NCBI GenBank assembly: GCA_023079485.1
Contig: CM041090.1
Location: 35,800,874-35,864,873 of the forward strand
Source: Archilochus colubris
Lineage: Eukaryota > Chordata > Aves > Apodiformes > Trochilidae
Direction: 5' to 3'
DNA length: 64,000 nt
Every line of letters begins with the position of its first letter. Position 1 is the stretch's first letter. The translations under genes were made by a program, and so were the position numbers. A model generated the notes under the pieces. That model was not told the origin of the DNA. It searched no databases and was given only the letters and a program-made list of their open reading frames with translations. Shown piece by piece: positions 48,801 to 60,720 of the stretch.

Positions 48801-50859
48801 CTGACTTGGAAGAAAATGAACACACGCTTCCTCATTGCTCTCTCTACAGTCATGAGCCTCCCTCTCCCACGAAAATTTGGAACTTGGCAGCTAGGGTTTG
48901 CTTTGCTTGTTATTGGGAGTGATTGCCCTGGCAGGGATCCTGAACCAGCACACCACATGCAGTGGGACATTCTCTGTATCTCATTCAGAGCCTTAGGGAG
49001 CCAGGTTTCCACAAAAGAAATCGGGTTTGGAAATTTTGTACCCTCCAGTAGAGCGAATGCATGAATATTTCTGTTCCTGACCTGATTTTCCATCAGTTCC
49101 AGGGGGTATTTCAATTCGTTATATCTCTTGATTAGTGGAGGGGAGACTGCTTTGCTTTGCTGTTTCTTTTCCAAGATTACCAGATAGCTGGTTCTGAACA
49201 TCCTGAGTGTTTCCCTGTCCCTTCCCCAGTAACCCTTTCAGGAAGTTTCACAATTAGGATTTTGATCCATTTTAAATAGCTTGTTTCTCCCAGCTAGTTT
49301 CTTTACCACTCCCTTCTAAGGTCAGCCCACCAGAAGTGAGAGGGGGTGGAAACCATTCAGCTCCCAGATGCTATTCCAAGGAAGAAGGAAGTTCACCCGT
49401 CACAGACAGTGATGCTTTGTTCTCACATGCTGGATACACTCAATCATGGCCTTTCCCTGACTCACCTAATGGCCTCACCTTTCTTTTCCTCAGATGTCCC
49501 TAAATCACTGGGAAGATGGCAAGGGTGTAGCTGAGATAAACTTCATGCCCTGTGGTTTTCCCCGTATGTGTGTTGGTGAGATGTGTCTAATGTCTTGTTC
49601 ACAACAGCTCTGCAATCAGACTGAGCTGAGGCAATCCAGGGACAGATTTCCTGCCCTTCATCTCTCCCACAACATAACAGCAGCTATGGGCCATTCTTAG
49701 CTACACCTTCATGGGTAAATCAAGCTCTGGTGTATCTCCAACTGTGCTCCAGAAGTCACCTGTGAGAAAGTTCAGTTCAGCCAGTTAGGGTGCTGGGTGA
49801 GCATCAACTCAACCTCATGCACAAACTGATGTGGCCTCAGTATCCAGCAGGACTTCTGAGCCCAGGCTACCTCTGGTCAACCTGCAAAATCCACTCAGGA
49901 TGATGGGAGGGGAGAGGCCACTGTGTGGCTGGACTGCCTCTCCCCGAGATTGGGAGTAATTTCACACTGGTTGCACAATGTCTTCAAAAGACAAACTGAG
50001 GAATATTTCAGAGAGTTTTGCTTATTTAACAGCTGTCAGCTGGCACTGAAGCTCCTGCTATGCAGCAAAGCTGTAGTCACTCTTCCAGACTTATCCCCCA
50101 TGTAAATGTGAGCTGAGTAACAACTGGGTAGCAGGGAGAGTTTTCTCAGTCATTTGCCTGTCCCTGAAAATCATGACTACACTTGGTCAGCATGTATCAA
50201 AAGCACATCACCCACCACTACTTCCAGAAATAATGAGTAAATTACTTTCTGAGTCACCACTGATTGTTAAAAACACCTACCTCAATGCACCTAATTCCAA
50301 AATAGATTTTTTATTTCCTCAGTTAGTCTGTCCTGATAATGCAACCTTGTGTGTCAGCAATGTGATGTGTGGTATCAGACTCTCCAGGTTCTTCTACATC
50401 TTTCTTCTCCCCTTAATGTACAAGGTGCTTCTAATCTTCCATCTGAAACCACCAGTTAGTGTGAGGGAGCACACTGTCAATCCAACAAAGAAATAAAAGC
50501 TCTTCTATCAGATCTGTGTTTTTCTCAAAATATGTGGTTATAAGAAATTGCTTTTTATAATCCAGGCCTAAAGATCAGATTATTCAGGTCATGAACAACT
50601 AAGAATGAAAACTGATTATTGCATCCTTTAAAAAGGGAGTTCTTTATCTCTATTGGATTGCACCTTATGGTGAAATCCATAACTACAGATCAAAATACTA
50701 AGTGATAGTTAAGTGATTTGTTAATAAAAACTGATTTAACAGTAACCTCTTAGTCTTCTATTATGAGGCACACACAATGAGGTATAAAATGTTTGACATT
50801 TTACTCATGCAATTACATCTCTGCTGGGAACATGAAATCCCTGGGAAAAGACTTCTGGC
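48801..50859. other. Unique noncoding sequence
   Basis: The 175-codon minus frame 48674-49201 overlaps the possible MIR relict and has no recognisable domain, so it is treated as chance. The rest holds only short frames. Confidence 0.5.
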
Positions 50860-50960
50860 AGTCATCTTGTCCATGATCCTGCTCTGACACAGGATCAGCT
50901 TGACCTGCATTGGTCCTGGAGGTCATTCTTAAGAACCCCCACTGGGAGACTCCCCAGCCT
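50860..50960 (-). mobile_element. Old CR1 3' region fragment
   Basis: 'gtcatcttgtccatgatcct', 'caggatcagcttgacctgca' and 'gggagactccccagcct' follow the order of the reverse complement of an older CR1 subfamily ('gtcatctagtccatgaccct', 'caggatcagcttgacc', 'ggagactccacagcct'). Strongly diverged. Confidence 0.5.
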
Positions 50961-52734
50961 TCTGAAGCAATCCCCATTTAATTGAGAACTTCCTCTATCA
51001 AAGCATTAGCTGCCTTGTTTCTACAAAAAGAGCTACAACACTGAGGCAACCTCACACAGGTCCTCTGCCAGATGGGCTACAGATTCCCCTGGGAGTTATC
51101 TAAATATTTATTTCTTCAGCTGAATTCCCAGGAAATCTACCTAAGAACCTGTCAGTAAAGGGTTTGACTTAAAAAACTGCCTATGAAGAAGAGCTGCTTA
51201 GATGAACCGAGATATCCATCTCCTGCTCTGGAGAGTATTTAGTCATGACCCTTGAAATTCAGCTCACCTGCATGCTTGGTGTTAGATGAATGCTAAAGTA
51301 TTTTGCTGAATTGTGCCCACATATCCATGTTTGTCTTCCTTAGCTAGCTGCAGCCACTTTACTGAAAGAATATGGACAGCACAGAAAACCTTAAATAACC
51401 TGTCAATTAGTAACTGTAGAGTTAATCCCTTTGTTTGATTTCCCACATCTCTTCAAGGATAGGTTCAAATGCAGCATTACCACAACTGCACCAGTCCAAA
51501 AAGATGAGGCTTTAACATATGGCTACCTCTTCCATTCCAAAGTAGCACCATCTGTTAAAACTCACTCTTCTGCCATGGGTCATTATCTTACAAGGAGGTT
51601 CACCACCATACACAGTTTTAGGTTTAAAAAAATCATGGGAAACATCATCTATGACACCACAAAGCAGCCTCAGAAGCTACCACAGAACAGGAATGCTCTA
51701 TTTTGATTCTGACAAAGGTGAAGGATGAGGGATCATGGAAGATGCAGCCACTTTGCAATGGTGATAAAGTGTCACTAGATATCACACAATGATGTCAAGT
51801 TCTTGGGAAGCTGGTCATGTAGCCTGACTTTGAGTAAACTTGACTGCAGTTGACCACAAGAAAAACACAGGGGAAGGTTTACAATCCCAGCAGTAGCACC
51901 CAGTTGAATTTTACTTGCTGTAGGAGAAATTAACTTTCTCACTTCTATTTGACTGAGCAGGAACTTGAAGGCAGTCAGGTCTTCTCAGGGATGCCTTCAT
52001 ATTTGTTTGCTTCAAAGCTCTGGTGCTCATAAAACAGAGATCTGCAAAGGTAAATGGGATTAATTCCACATGAGTTTCAGATCATTTGTGAGTTTACACA
52101 GTGTTCCAGCCAGCTAAATTTGTCTCAATAATTAATGCTCTTACACCAGCAAGCAGCCTTCCTTATGAATGCTTCTCAACAACTGCCACTAGCCTTTTCA
52201 CATATCCTTCAGTAACCAAATATAAATAAATCTGTGTCTTCAGAGACCATGCCATTGTGGTCCAGGCCACACACTAATTAATGAATGAAGTTTTCAGTGA
52301 ATCACTTCTCTCTTTCAATAGTGATTTAGTATGATTGCTGACCAGAGGATGCCTTGAACTATTTAATTTCTTGAAGAGAGCAGTTTGGTTGCTTGGGTTG
52401 TTTTGTTTTTATTCAGAATGGCGTTTAGATAAAGTTAGTACTATGACATGGACAAAACAAGGTCAAGTCCTCAGCTATGTCTGAGACAAAGAAGAAAATT
52501 TTTTAACCTGTGGAATAGGTGCCTTGCACCATTGTTCATGAAAGTCCCTGAAGAAGCCAGATAACACAAAGCTCGTAAATTAGCCTGAACAGAACTGCTC
52601 CTTTAGAGCTGGATTAGCATGGACACATCTATTATACATCTGCTGTGATGGATCAGACAACATGGGTCTCTTCATCCCAACCAGTGCTATAATCTAGTGA
52701 TTACCCCAACCATACCTCATTTCATGGAAGGTGC
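50961..52734. other. Unique noncoding sequence
   Basis: No recognised gene or repeat. Frames stay below 92 codons. Confidence 0.5.
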
Positions 52735-52807
52735 CCCTGCCCCTGGAGGAGGGTTAGAACTAGATGATCTTTAAGGTCCCTTCTAGCCCTAGCCATTCTA
52801 TGATTCT
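52735..52807 (+). mobile_element. CR1 LINE extreme 3' end
   Basis: 'tagaactagatgatctttaa', 'ggtcccttctagcc' and 'cattctatgattct' form the CR1 3' tail. About 70 bp survive. Confidence 0.85.
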
Positions 52808-53416
52808 CTTCTTTACAAATCAAAGCTATGCCCTGGCTTTTCACCATTCTCCTGGCTTCTCAGTCAAATAATAGCCAAAATCAGTCAGTCATTCCAAACC
52901 AATCCAGCCTGATGCAGCACAAATCACAGTGGAAAACTGTTCACCACAATGCCTTCTAGGTACCTGCAGCCTGAGCAATGGTGTAGATGGATTTCCTCCC
53001 ACCCCCCAATCAGGGGCAAAGCAATTACACTCAAAATAGCACAGACAGAGAGCTACCAAAAGTGAGGAGCTGCTTTTCACCAAGAATTAGTTACTGCCTG
53101 AAAATTCCTCAGATAAGACAGGAGTAGTTACCAGTAGTGACTGTTTTAATTAAAAACAAAACAATTTTCATTACCTCTGTTTTACTTCACACAACAGCAA
53201 TGTCCTGAAGCAGTCACCTTTTAGACCTTACTGTAAAAGAGGCTTCTACTCTGCAAATGTTGTCTGCTCATGCAATGCAAGCAAATATCTCTATATAATT
53301 TCAGAGGACATCTGCAAGTCTGTGTGAGCATGCAGCAAACGCTCATGTTCAGCATGTACCATGTCTGCTCCTGTGCAGAAATGAGATCAAGTCAAGCTCT
53401 TTTTGGCCCCTGCATG
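52808..53416. other. Unique noncoding sequence
   Basis: Nothing recognisable in about 600 bp. Confidence 0.5.
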
Positions 53417-53790
53417 GAATCATGGAGTCGTTTTGGTTGGAAGAGACCTTTAAGATCATCAAGTCCAACACAGCCGTGACTGCCAAACCCACCGCTAACC
53501 TATGTCCCTCAGCACCACATCTACACAGCTTTTAAACACCTCCAGGGATGGTGACTCCACCACTTCCCTGGGCAGCCTGTTCCAATGCCTGACAACCCTT
53601 TTGGTGAAGAAATATTTCTAATATCCAATCTAAACCACCCCTGGAACAACTTGAGGCCATTCCCTCTTGTTCTATTGCTTGTTACTTGGGAGAAAAGGCC
53701 AACCCCTCACTTGACTACCACCTTTAGGTACTTGTAGAGAGTGATAATACCTCCCCTTCAGCCTCCTTTTCTCCAGACTAAACAACTGAC
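53417..53790 (-). mobile_element. CR1 LINE 3' end
   Basis: Reverse-complement CR1: 'ttggttggaagagaccttta', 'tcatcaagtccaaca', 'cctgggcagcctgttccaat', 'ttctaatatccaatctaaac' and 'ttgtagagagtgataatacc'. It ends in the ORF2 C-terminal region near 'ctccagactaaacaac'. All frames are disrupted. Confidence 0.95.
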
Positions 53791-56497
53791 CCAGGTGGGA
53801 CAGACATTCCATAGTGGAATGCTGTTAGTGCCATGTCCATACATTTGGGGTAAATGCTTCTGCAACCAGGATTTAACAATCTCACAAAAGCTGGCACAGA
53901 TTTTCACTCCCATCTTCCACTGCTTTGTTGCTTCCACAGCCCTAAAAGATCAAAGGAAAGAAAGGTTTTGTTTCTAAAGAAGGTGGAAATGGCTGATACC
54001 CCAAAGAGAATATATATTTGGGAAAACCAGACGAGACTATCACTACTGTCAGGACAGAAGGATTCAAAACAGAAAGCTGGTGGCACATGTGCACAGAGGA
54101 GAGGATGCTCAGTGTGTGGGTGCCAGGAAATGCAGTATCTCATTTTCAGAGCAAAATCAGCTTATGTTCAAAGCATGACATGACCACATCCCTCACTGAG
54201 GGCTGGCTCCTTCGCCTGCTGTGGAGAATTTACCATGACTCTAAAGCTAATACAAAGGCTTCTGCAGCAAAATACTGCTCTTAAGCAGTGAGTGTGTCAT
54301 CTGTTGGCCCAGGAGCAAGCAGAAGTCCTTGTCTTCGCACTGCAGAACAGTGAGCTTGTGCTGCAAGGTACCAACCACCTTTGCCAGGCTGCAGTTCACA
54401 GTGTTCATCTAGGATGCTCACTGTTTATTTTAAAACAAAATCCACAGCTCCCAGGAGGAGTGGTTCTGCCCTCCTCTCCACCCCCAGCTGCACATTTCTG
54501 CCTCCCCCATGCCCCCAGCAGCTCCGTGGACCTAGATCAGCTCCAAGCAGCCAGAAGGGATCTCATCCATGCTACATCTCCAAGCCCATTGCAGAGTCTG
54601 CAGGAACATACACAGGACGCTGGGATTTTCTGGGTGAGCACACCTCATTTCTCAAGATAAAAAGCTCTGCTCTGCAAGCACCAACTGCTCCAGTGCTCAG
54701 GCTGGAAAAATTCCTGCTCAAAGGTCTCAGTTCAGCTTTGTTCATCAAATGAAAACTCAACACTTTGAGTCACAAGGTACTAGAAGCAATAAAATGAAAA
54801 GGATTGGTGTTTATACCCCTGCAGCCAAAACATGCTAAAGGTAAGATTTCAGCTGTAAAGTTAGCTTAGCCATTCTGTCAACAGAAAATACTTTCCACCC
54901 TTGCTGTTTCCACTATCCCTTGTAGCAGCACCATACTGATTGCTCTATCCAGAACAGCAACAAGGTCAGCACAGCAGCAAAGGTGATGTTTTCCTCACTT
55001 CTTCCCTTTCTCACCTTGAGTGAATTCAAGCACACAGCCTGATGTTGTTGGTCACAAGGGCTAGTGTTTCTCACTTTGTCAGGGAAAGTCTATTCCTGTA
55101 ATCAGGCTGAAAAAAGCCTGGTGTTGCTGCTCTAGAAGAAGGATCATAAGCTCACAGGCTCAGGTTCAGTCTGAGTGGTTTAATTGGCACGGTCACCAGC
55201 CATATCCTGCAGTTTCCTTTGGAGATCAGAAATAAACAGGGGGAAGGTTTGACTTGTCATTAAATTAAAGGGTTAAATGTATCCCTGTGAAACAGCTCAC
55301 TTCCCTTAAGGATGCAGGCTCCAGTGTCTTATCAGGGTCATTCACATCTGCTCATTGATTGCACACTTTTTACAGGGAGTAGAGTTATCAGCTATGATAT
55401 AAAACCTCAAAGAAAGATATTTCACATCTCTGCCCCTGTTTGTTATTTAAGACACTGGACTCCTCATGCTACATCGACCATACATAACAAATCATTTTGA
55501 AGGATGTTTTAGTACCTGTTCCACAAATCTGCATAGGCATCCTCTGACACTTTACCAAAGCCCCTAAGCACATGATTGTAACAGGGAACTGCTGGAACAG
55601 CACTTGGAACAGCACTTGGCTTTTTGACCAAGATATCAATTCTCCCTTTGTCCTCATGAAAAGGGGATATTTATTTAATTGTGCCTCTTTCTCCCAGGCT
55701 CTGCAGTTTGTGCTGTTCCCAGTCATGCTCCGCCGAGCCCGGAGGATGTCAGCTTGGCCGCTAATACTCAGGGAGCTGAACCTTGTCGGGATCAGCCAAG
55801 GATTTCATCAGCACAAGGTCAGGGCTGACACCTCCCTTCCTGTGGGAAACTCTGCTGTGAAGCAGCTCGCTGGCCTGGTGCTCTGCAGCACCGAGAGCAC
55901 TTTCTGGAAACTGGGGATGCCTTTTCCAGTCTGAGCAGGGCTATCGGAGATCAAATCGCAGCCATTGGAGCGTAAGGCAGAGCATTACACACCCCTGAAC
56001 CAGCAGAAGTGCAGAGCTGTGCCCATGCAGAGCCTCACTGGGCTGACATCTGCAATATGCCTCAGCACTGGCTGTCTGTGTGTGAGGAGCTGAGCAGAGG
56101 AGGGCCAAATGATTGAAGGAGAAGAATTACTCCTGGCAGTCCTCTTCAGGAGGTACAGATGCACAGGAAACAGCAGGCATGCACAAATGTGTTGGTACCC
56201 AGAGTAGCTCTGAACAGGCAGGCAAACAAGCGAAGACAGAGCATTAACCCAAAGGCTGACCCGTTTGTCCATCTTATGCTGTGGTTTCTTTGGAAGTTTT
56301 TTATGTTGTGCTCTGCAAAGAGACAGAAAGCCCTGAGCAGTGAGGCCTGAGCAGTGCATTTTGCAGAACACTGTTTATATCCTGCAGTTCCTGCCTGCTC
56401 TTCAATCCTGTCTGTTATAAGCCAGTAAGAGCAAGTCAGGATCTCAAAAGGAACAAAGAGGGGTTTTTTTGGTCTCCAAGGTGTTATATTAACAAAG
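53791..56497. other. Unique noncoding sequence with an exon-like segment
   Basis: Overlapping 122- and 123-codon plus frames at 54292-54752 are proline- and serine-rich in GC-richer DNA and are not recognised. A CpG-enriched block at 55690-55985, which includes a splice-site-bounded open segment, is described in the findings. A 12-bp tandem duplication lies at 55594-55617. Confidence 0.5.
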
Positions 56498-56577
56498 TAT
56501 ATATATATATATGTATATATATAAAACAAAACAAAAAACCAAACCAACCAACCAAACCAACAACAAAAAAAAAAAAC
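56498..56577. repeat. (TA)n microsatellite joined to a CCAA/A-rich tract
   Basis: TA repeats with one G interruption run from 56498 to 56523. They are followed without a gap by AAAAC, CCAACC and a final A12 run to 56577. The TA part is self-complementary. The minus-strand frames that cross it encode alternating Tyr-Ile and are artefacts. Confidence 0.9.
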
Positions 56578-56721
56578 TGTGTGTGAAAAATAATACTTTC
56601 TGACTCAAATGCTTCCTGAGCTTCACTTTTGGTTTGGGTATACTGAATTCCCTCATCAGCAACACTGCATGGGGCACTTGATGGGATTCTGCTTCTGAGT
56701 TTAACAGCAGCACACAAGCTT
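56578..56721. other. Spacer
   Basis: Nothing recognisable. Confidence 0.4.
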
Positions 56722-56875
56722 ATAGATGCTCCATCTCCAGGAACACTCAGAGCTGGGTTGGACAGAGCTCTGAGCACCCTGATTATAGCTGAAGATGTCC
56801 CTGATTATTGCAGGGGTTGGACTAAGTGATATTTAAAGTCTTTTTCCAACCCAACCTGTTCTCTGATTCTATAAG
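56722..56875 (+). mobile_element. CR1 LINE 3' end fragment
   Basis: 'agagctgggttggacagagc', 'tctgagcaccctgatt', 'gcaggggttggactaagtga' and 'ttctctgattctataa' give an ordered plus-strand CR1 3' UTR of about 150 bp. Confidence 0.9.
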
Positions 56876-57484
56876 CCTGAAAATGAGAATTATGTGCCCA
56901 TCCTCTACACAAAATCTCTTCAATTTATGGTCTCTAGCAAACGTTTACTCCTCCCAGCTCTGCAATGAGAAAGTAAGAGCCATTTTGCTTAACTCCTGCC
57001 TCTTCAGTGGCATTGTCATGATTGCAGATTTCTTCATCAGTGGCACAAGAAAGAGAGAACACAGCACAGTCTTCTGAGTCTGGATTGTTGGGGTTTTTTT
57101 GAGGCTGGTATTTCAGGAAGTAAAACCAAAAAAACCCAAAAAAAACCAAAACAACCCTAAGTACTTCATTTGGTGGTCAGTAAGATTTGCTTCAGACCTT
57201 ATTTGACAGCTAACAGGACATACAAGAAAATCACTTTCATAGAATAGCACAAGTGGATTAAGAGGATCAGAACCAAGCCTTCAAATACACAGCCAATATT
57301 ATTTGAAAAGATGTGAATTTGAATTGCAATATATTCCTTACTAAGAAATACAGTAAGAGCTGTGATAGGCTCACCCTGGCTGGAAGTCAGGTGCCCACCA
57401 AAACCATTCTATCAGTATAACAAAAAGGCTTATGGACTGAGATAAGGAGATCACTCATCAGTTACCAGCATGGACAAAACAGAC
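56876..57484. other. Unique noncoding sequence with an A/C-rich tract
   Basis: 57121-57157 is an A-rich tract with CCC and CC interruptions. It is preceded at 57088-57100 by a short G/T-rich run, so the two could pair as an imperfect inverted repeat. Otherwise nothing is recognised. Confidence 0.5.
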
Positions 57485-58031
57485 ACATCTTGGGGAAATT
57501 AGTTTTATTTATTATCAATCAAATCAGAGTAGGATAATGAGATACAAAACCAAATCTCGAAACACCTTTCCCCCACCCCTCACTTCCTCCTGGGCTCAAA
57601 CTTCTGTGCTTCCAGTTTCTCCACTTCACACCCCCCCCTCTCAAGTACATGGATGGGGAATAGGGGTTGTGGTCAGTTCACTCCTTCCTCCTCAGAGAGA
57701 GGACTCCTCATACTCTTCCTCTCTTTCAATGTGGTCCTGCTACAGTTCTTCACCAGCTGCTACAGTGTGGGTCCCTTTCATGGGGTGCTGCCCTTCAGAA
57801 CTGACAGATTCAGCAGCATTCCACCCATGGGGTCACAAGTCCTGACAGCAAACCTACTCCAGCCTGGTCTCCTGTCTCCAGAGGTCCTACCAGGAGCCTG
57901 CCACCAGGTCCTGCTCCAGCATGAAATTCCCACAGGTCACAGCATCCTTCAGGCATCCACCTGCTCTTGCATGGGGTCCTCCATGGGCTGCAGGTGGATA
58001 TCTGCTCCACTATTAATCTCCCCTTCAAATA
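57485..58031 (-). mobile_element. Degenerate avian interspersed repeat, class uncertain (possibly ERV-derived)
   Basis: A G-poor plus strand carries recurring phrases such as 'ggtcctgctccagcat', 'atggggtcctccatgggctg' and 'caggtggatatctgctccac', after an AT-rich start ('tttatttattatcaatcaaa'). This set of phrases matches my memory of an abundant bird repeat, usually read on the opposite strand, hence the strand call. The minus frame 57810-58028 ('STCSPWRTPCKSRWMPEG') is a familiar spurious translation of it. No catalytic domain is present. The class (LTR/ERV versus other) cannot be settled by eye. Confidence 0.5.
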
Positions 58032-59891
58032 GGAGTCAATGTACAGGCAATTGCTTGTCTTAAACTGTCTTGAGGCTGCTAAACTCGATGCTACTGAACA
58101 GTTTTGAAGGTCACATCATAATCTCTGGTGTGCCTAAAAGAGATGTTTTCATTTATATATTTGTTCAAATCACTTAGCTGTATGGGTTTGTTCTAAGCTG
58201 CTCTGCCCTTTCTAGCAATTTTCCAGGTTTTTAATATGTGCTACTTTAAAAATACTACCAAAATGTTTTAAAATAGGTTGAAATGAATTAATTTTAATGA
58301 ATGTATGTATACAAGAAGCAACATTTCTACATTTACTATGCTGTGTTCATGCACTACAATTAACAAATAGCTTAGAAATGTCAACCTGTATATCCAAGAG
58401 GATGGTGAAATGAGGATAATATTTAGCTAATATGACCCCATAATAGTTCCTAACAAAGGAGAGGGTAAAATCTTTGTCAGGTGTGCATTAACAATAATAC
58501 CTGCATTACCTTTGTCATTGGTAAGAGACTTGTTTTTCTGGATGTCTTTTTTTCAGGAGGTAGGTCCTAGCTGCCTCACTGTTCACAAGTCACACAGCAG
58601 AAACACATCTCTTATACACATCACCACACTCTTGATACTTTGTGGTATCCTGGACTTGTGAGCATCATTGAGTTCCCTAAGTTTCACCAGGTCTGACAGG
58701 CCAGCTCCTCTCCAAGCATCTCCTGGAGTTGTCAGAGCTGTCAGATCAGGCAAGGACTGTCAGGAAGCCCTGCCACTCAGGCATGTGTGACTCATGACAT
58801 CCTATCTGATGATAGAGTGACTTATCCTGGTGTCTTTCTGCCGACACCTAAAATCTAGTTTGCAGTAAAGGCAGCCCACGCACGTTCCAACATGCAGGTG
58901 AGGTGGCTGATCCTAGACCAGGACAAACAAGTGCAATAAGGAAAACTCCAGCATGACAAAATAATCGCACCAAGAAATCTTGCCAAGCAAGCCAATGATT
59001 TTTCCATTAATCGCTTTGATGAATTTTGAGTTGCTCTTACATGTTTCTGATTTGGGGTCTGTTTGAATTATCTTTTTCCAACCTTAAATTCATACATGCT
59101 TGTTAATATTTGGGAGCATTGAAGATACACTGAGCTCCTCTTACTGAAGACTGAAAAAAAGCACAGCCCAGATTCATGCTGTCTAAACTCTCTTTAAGTT
59201 TATGTACTTAAAAGTGTCCATTGCTGATTTGAAGCTTTTTGCTCTGCCCAACATTTATGAAACACAAGCCAGAGGGACAAACATTGAAGTATGTGAAAAT
59301 AGTTTCAGTTCTCACCTGGAAGATCATATCATCAGAAAGGCACTCCTGGAAAGAGAAAAAGTGGTGGGACCAATACCTTTGTAACACACCAGGCTAACGC
59401 AGAAATAATAATAATAAAAAACCTTAAACTGTAATTTTCCTCTGTGGAAAGCTTAACTCTTGGATGGAGAACAAGCATAGGAATCACCAGCCTGAATGGT
59501 CTATGCAAAATGTGTGATCAATCAAATATGGAACATAGGAAAGGCATATTACATGGGGTGATGGAAGGCTGACTACAGAAATTGCTGTTATTTCCACTGT
59601 GATACTCTGGAAGGTAGCTATAAAAAACACTTCCCTTAAAGCAAGATGCAATTTGTACCTAGCATGGTTGTCCTGTTGGAGTGAGGTCTCTGTAAACGAT
59701 TGACTAGGGGTCTCTGCAACTGTTACAGTGATTCAGAAGTGTATCATTTGCCATCCTTTAGCACAGTCTGATGCATCTGCATTGCTCCTTTAAAACAAAG
59801 TTAAAGGAGCTTTTAAATCAATGGTGCTTGACTTTGCACAAATGTAGAGCCTGACTTCAGTTCTAATGCACTCCTGCTAGAAAAGTTCCAT
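58032..59891. other. Unique noncoding sequence
   Basis: AT-rich at 58130-58520. Nothing recognisable. Frames are at most 60 codons. A short AAT run lies at 59405-59418. Confidence 0.5.
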
Positions 59892-59950
59892 GATAGATAG
59901 GTAGACAGATAGCTAGATAGACAGATAGACAGACAGATAGACAGACAGAT
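59892..59950. repeat. GATA/GACA microsatellite
   Basis: Compound tetranucleotide array of interspersed GATA and GACA units with single TAGC and TAGG interruptions, about 59 bp. This is the Bkm-type repeat known from snake and bird genomes. Confidence 0.95.
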
Positions 59951-60554
59951 GTCAAAAGATGGTGAATGAATGAATAATTAAGCAAGTAATGAACCTAACA
60001 GAAAAGCCTGCATACCTTACTCTATGTATGCTTCTACATGCACAGAGTGTGTTTGCACTTATATGTGAGTAAATACACAAAAATACACATATTCTAAAAC
60101 CAGATGCAGTTTAGTATTAATTGCATCCAATCTGACCAAAGACTTCCTCTAAAAAATGTATTCAATATTGGGCTGTAAAGATAGCAAAACTGTTTTCAGA
60201 TTTCTTCACAACTTCTTGAGCTGCTGAAAAGTCTAACTTATGTGGAAAGTCAGATGGGTTTGGAAATCTGCCCTGAAACAGTTGCCAGCTCAGTATATCT
60301 CTAATACTTGGAATCCTCTAAATATAGGCCTTTTATTCTGGAAGAAGCAAGCACTGAGGATGCTATTCTGCTGCTGGGAGCAGTGGTTTCATTTTTCCTT
60401 CCGAGACCCACAGTTCAAACTGAGGCTGAAACAAAGGAACTGCTGTTCTCTCTATTCAAATTAATTTATTTAATAACAACTTAATAATTTCTTCTTTGTT
60501 ATGGGGATTTGGGGGGGGGGATGTCTTTCTTTTGGAAAGATAGCTTCTCCAGAG
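59951..60554. other. Unique noncoding sequence
   Basis: AT-rich. A run of ten G lies at 60511-60520. No gene recognised. Confidence 0.5.
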
Positions 60555-60720
60555 GAACTGCCAGGGGCCCATCTAGTTCAGTATCCTGTCTCTGACAGTA
60601 GCTAATGCCACGGACTGTTATGGAGTAACCTATTTATAAGGGAAGTTTCTTCACCCTGAGGAGTTTGAGGTTGCCTGTGCCTGGAAGCATATGAGTTTAT
60701 AATGCTTATTTTTATCCCTT
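60555..60720 (-). mobile_element. Ancient amniote CR1/L3-type relict
   Basis: 'ggggcccatctagttcagta', 'tcctgtctctgacagtagct', 'gaagtttcttcaccctgagg' and 'ttgcctgtgcctggaagcat' occur in the order of the reverse-complement 3' end of an old CR1/L3 repeat that I recall from turtles, crocodilians, birds and mammals. It has none of the bird-specific CR1 tail, so it predates the other CR1 copies here. Confidence 0.6.

Noticed and set aside
48674..49201. 175-codon minus-strand open frame
   Set aside because: No recognisable domain, no splice or promoter context, and it overlaps a possible MIR relict. Chance length.
54292..54752. Two overlapping 122-123-codon plus-strand ORFs
   Set aside because: Two different frames are open over the same DNA with proline/serine-rich text, which indicates stop-poor GC-richer sequence and not a gene.
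56146..56547. 133-codon minus-strand ORF with a hydrophobic start
   Set aside because: Its N-terminal part translates the TA microsatellite (alternating Tyr/Ile). The remainder is not recognised.
60503..60520. G-run as a G-quadruplex
   Set aside because: There are only two G runs (four and ten). Four separate G-tracts with loops are not available.
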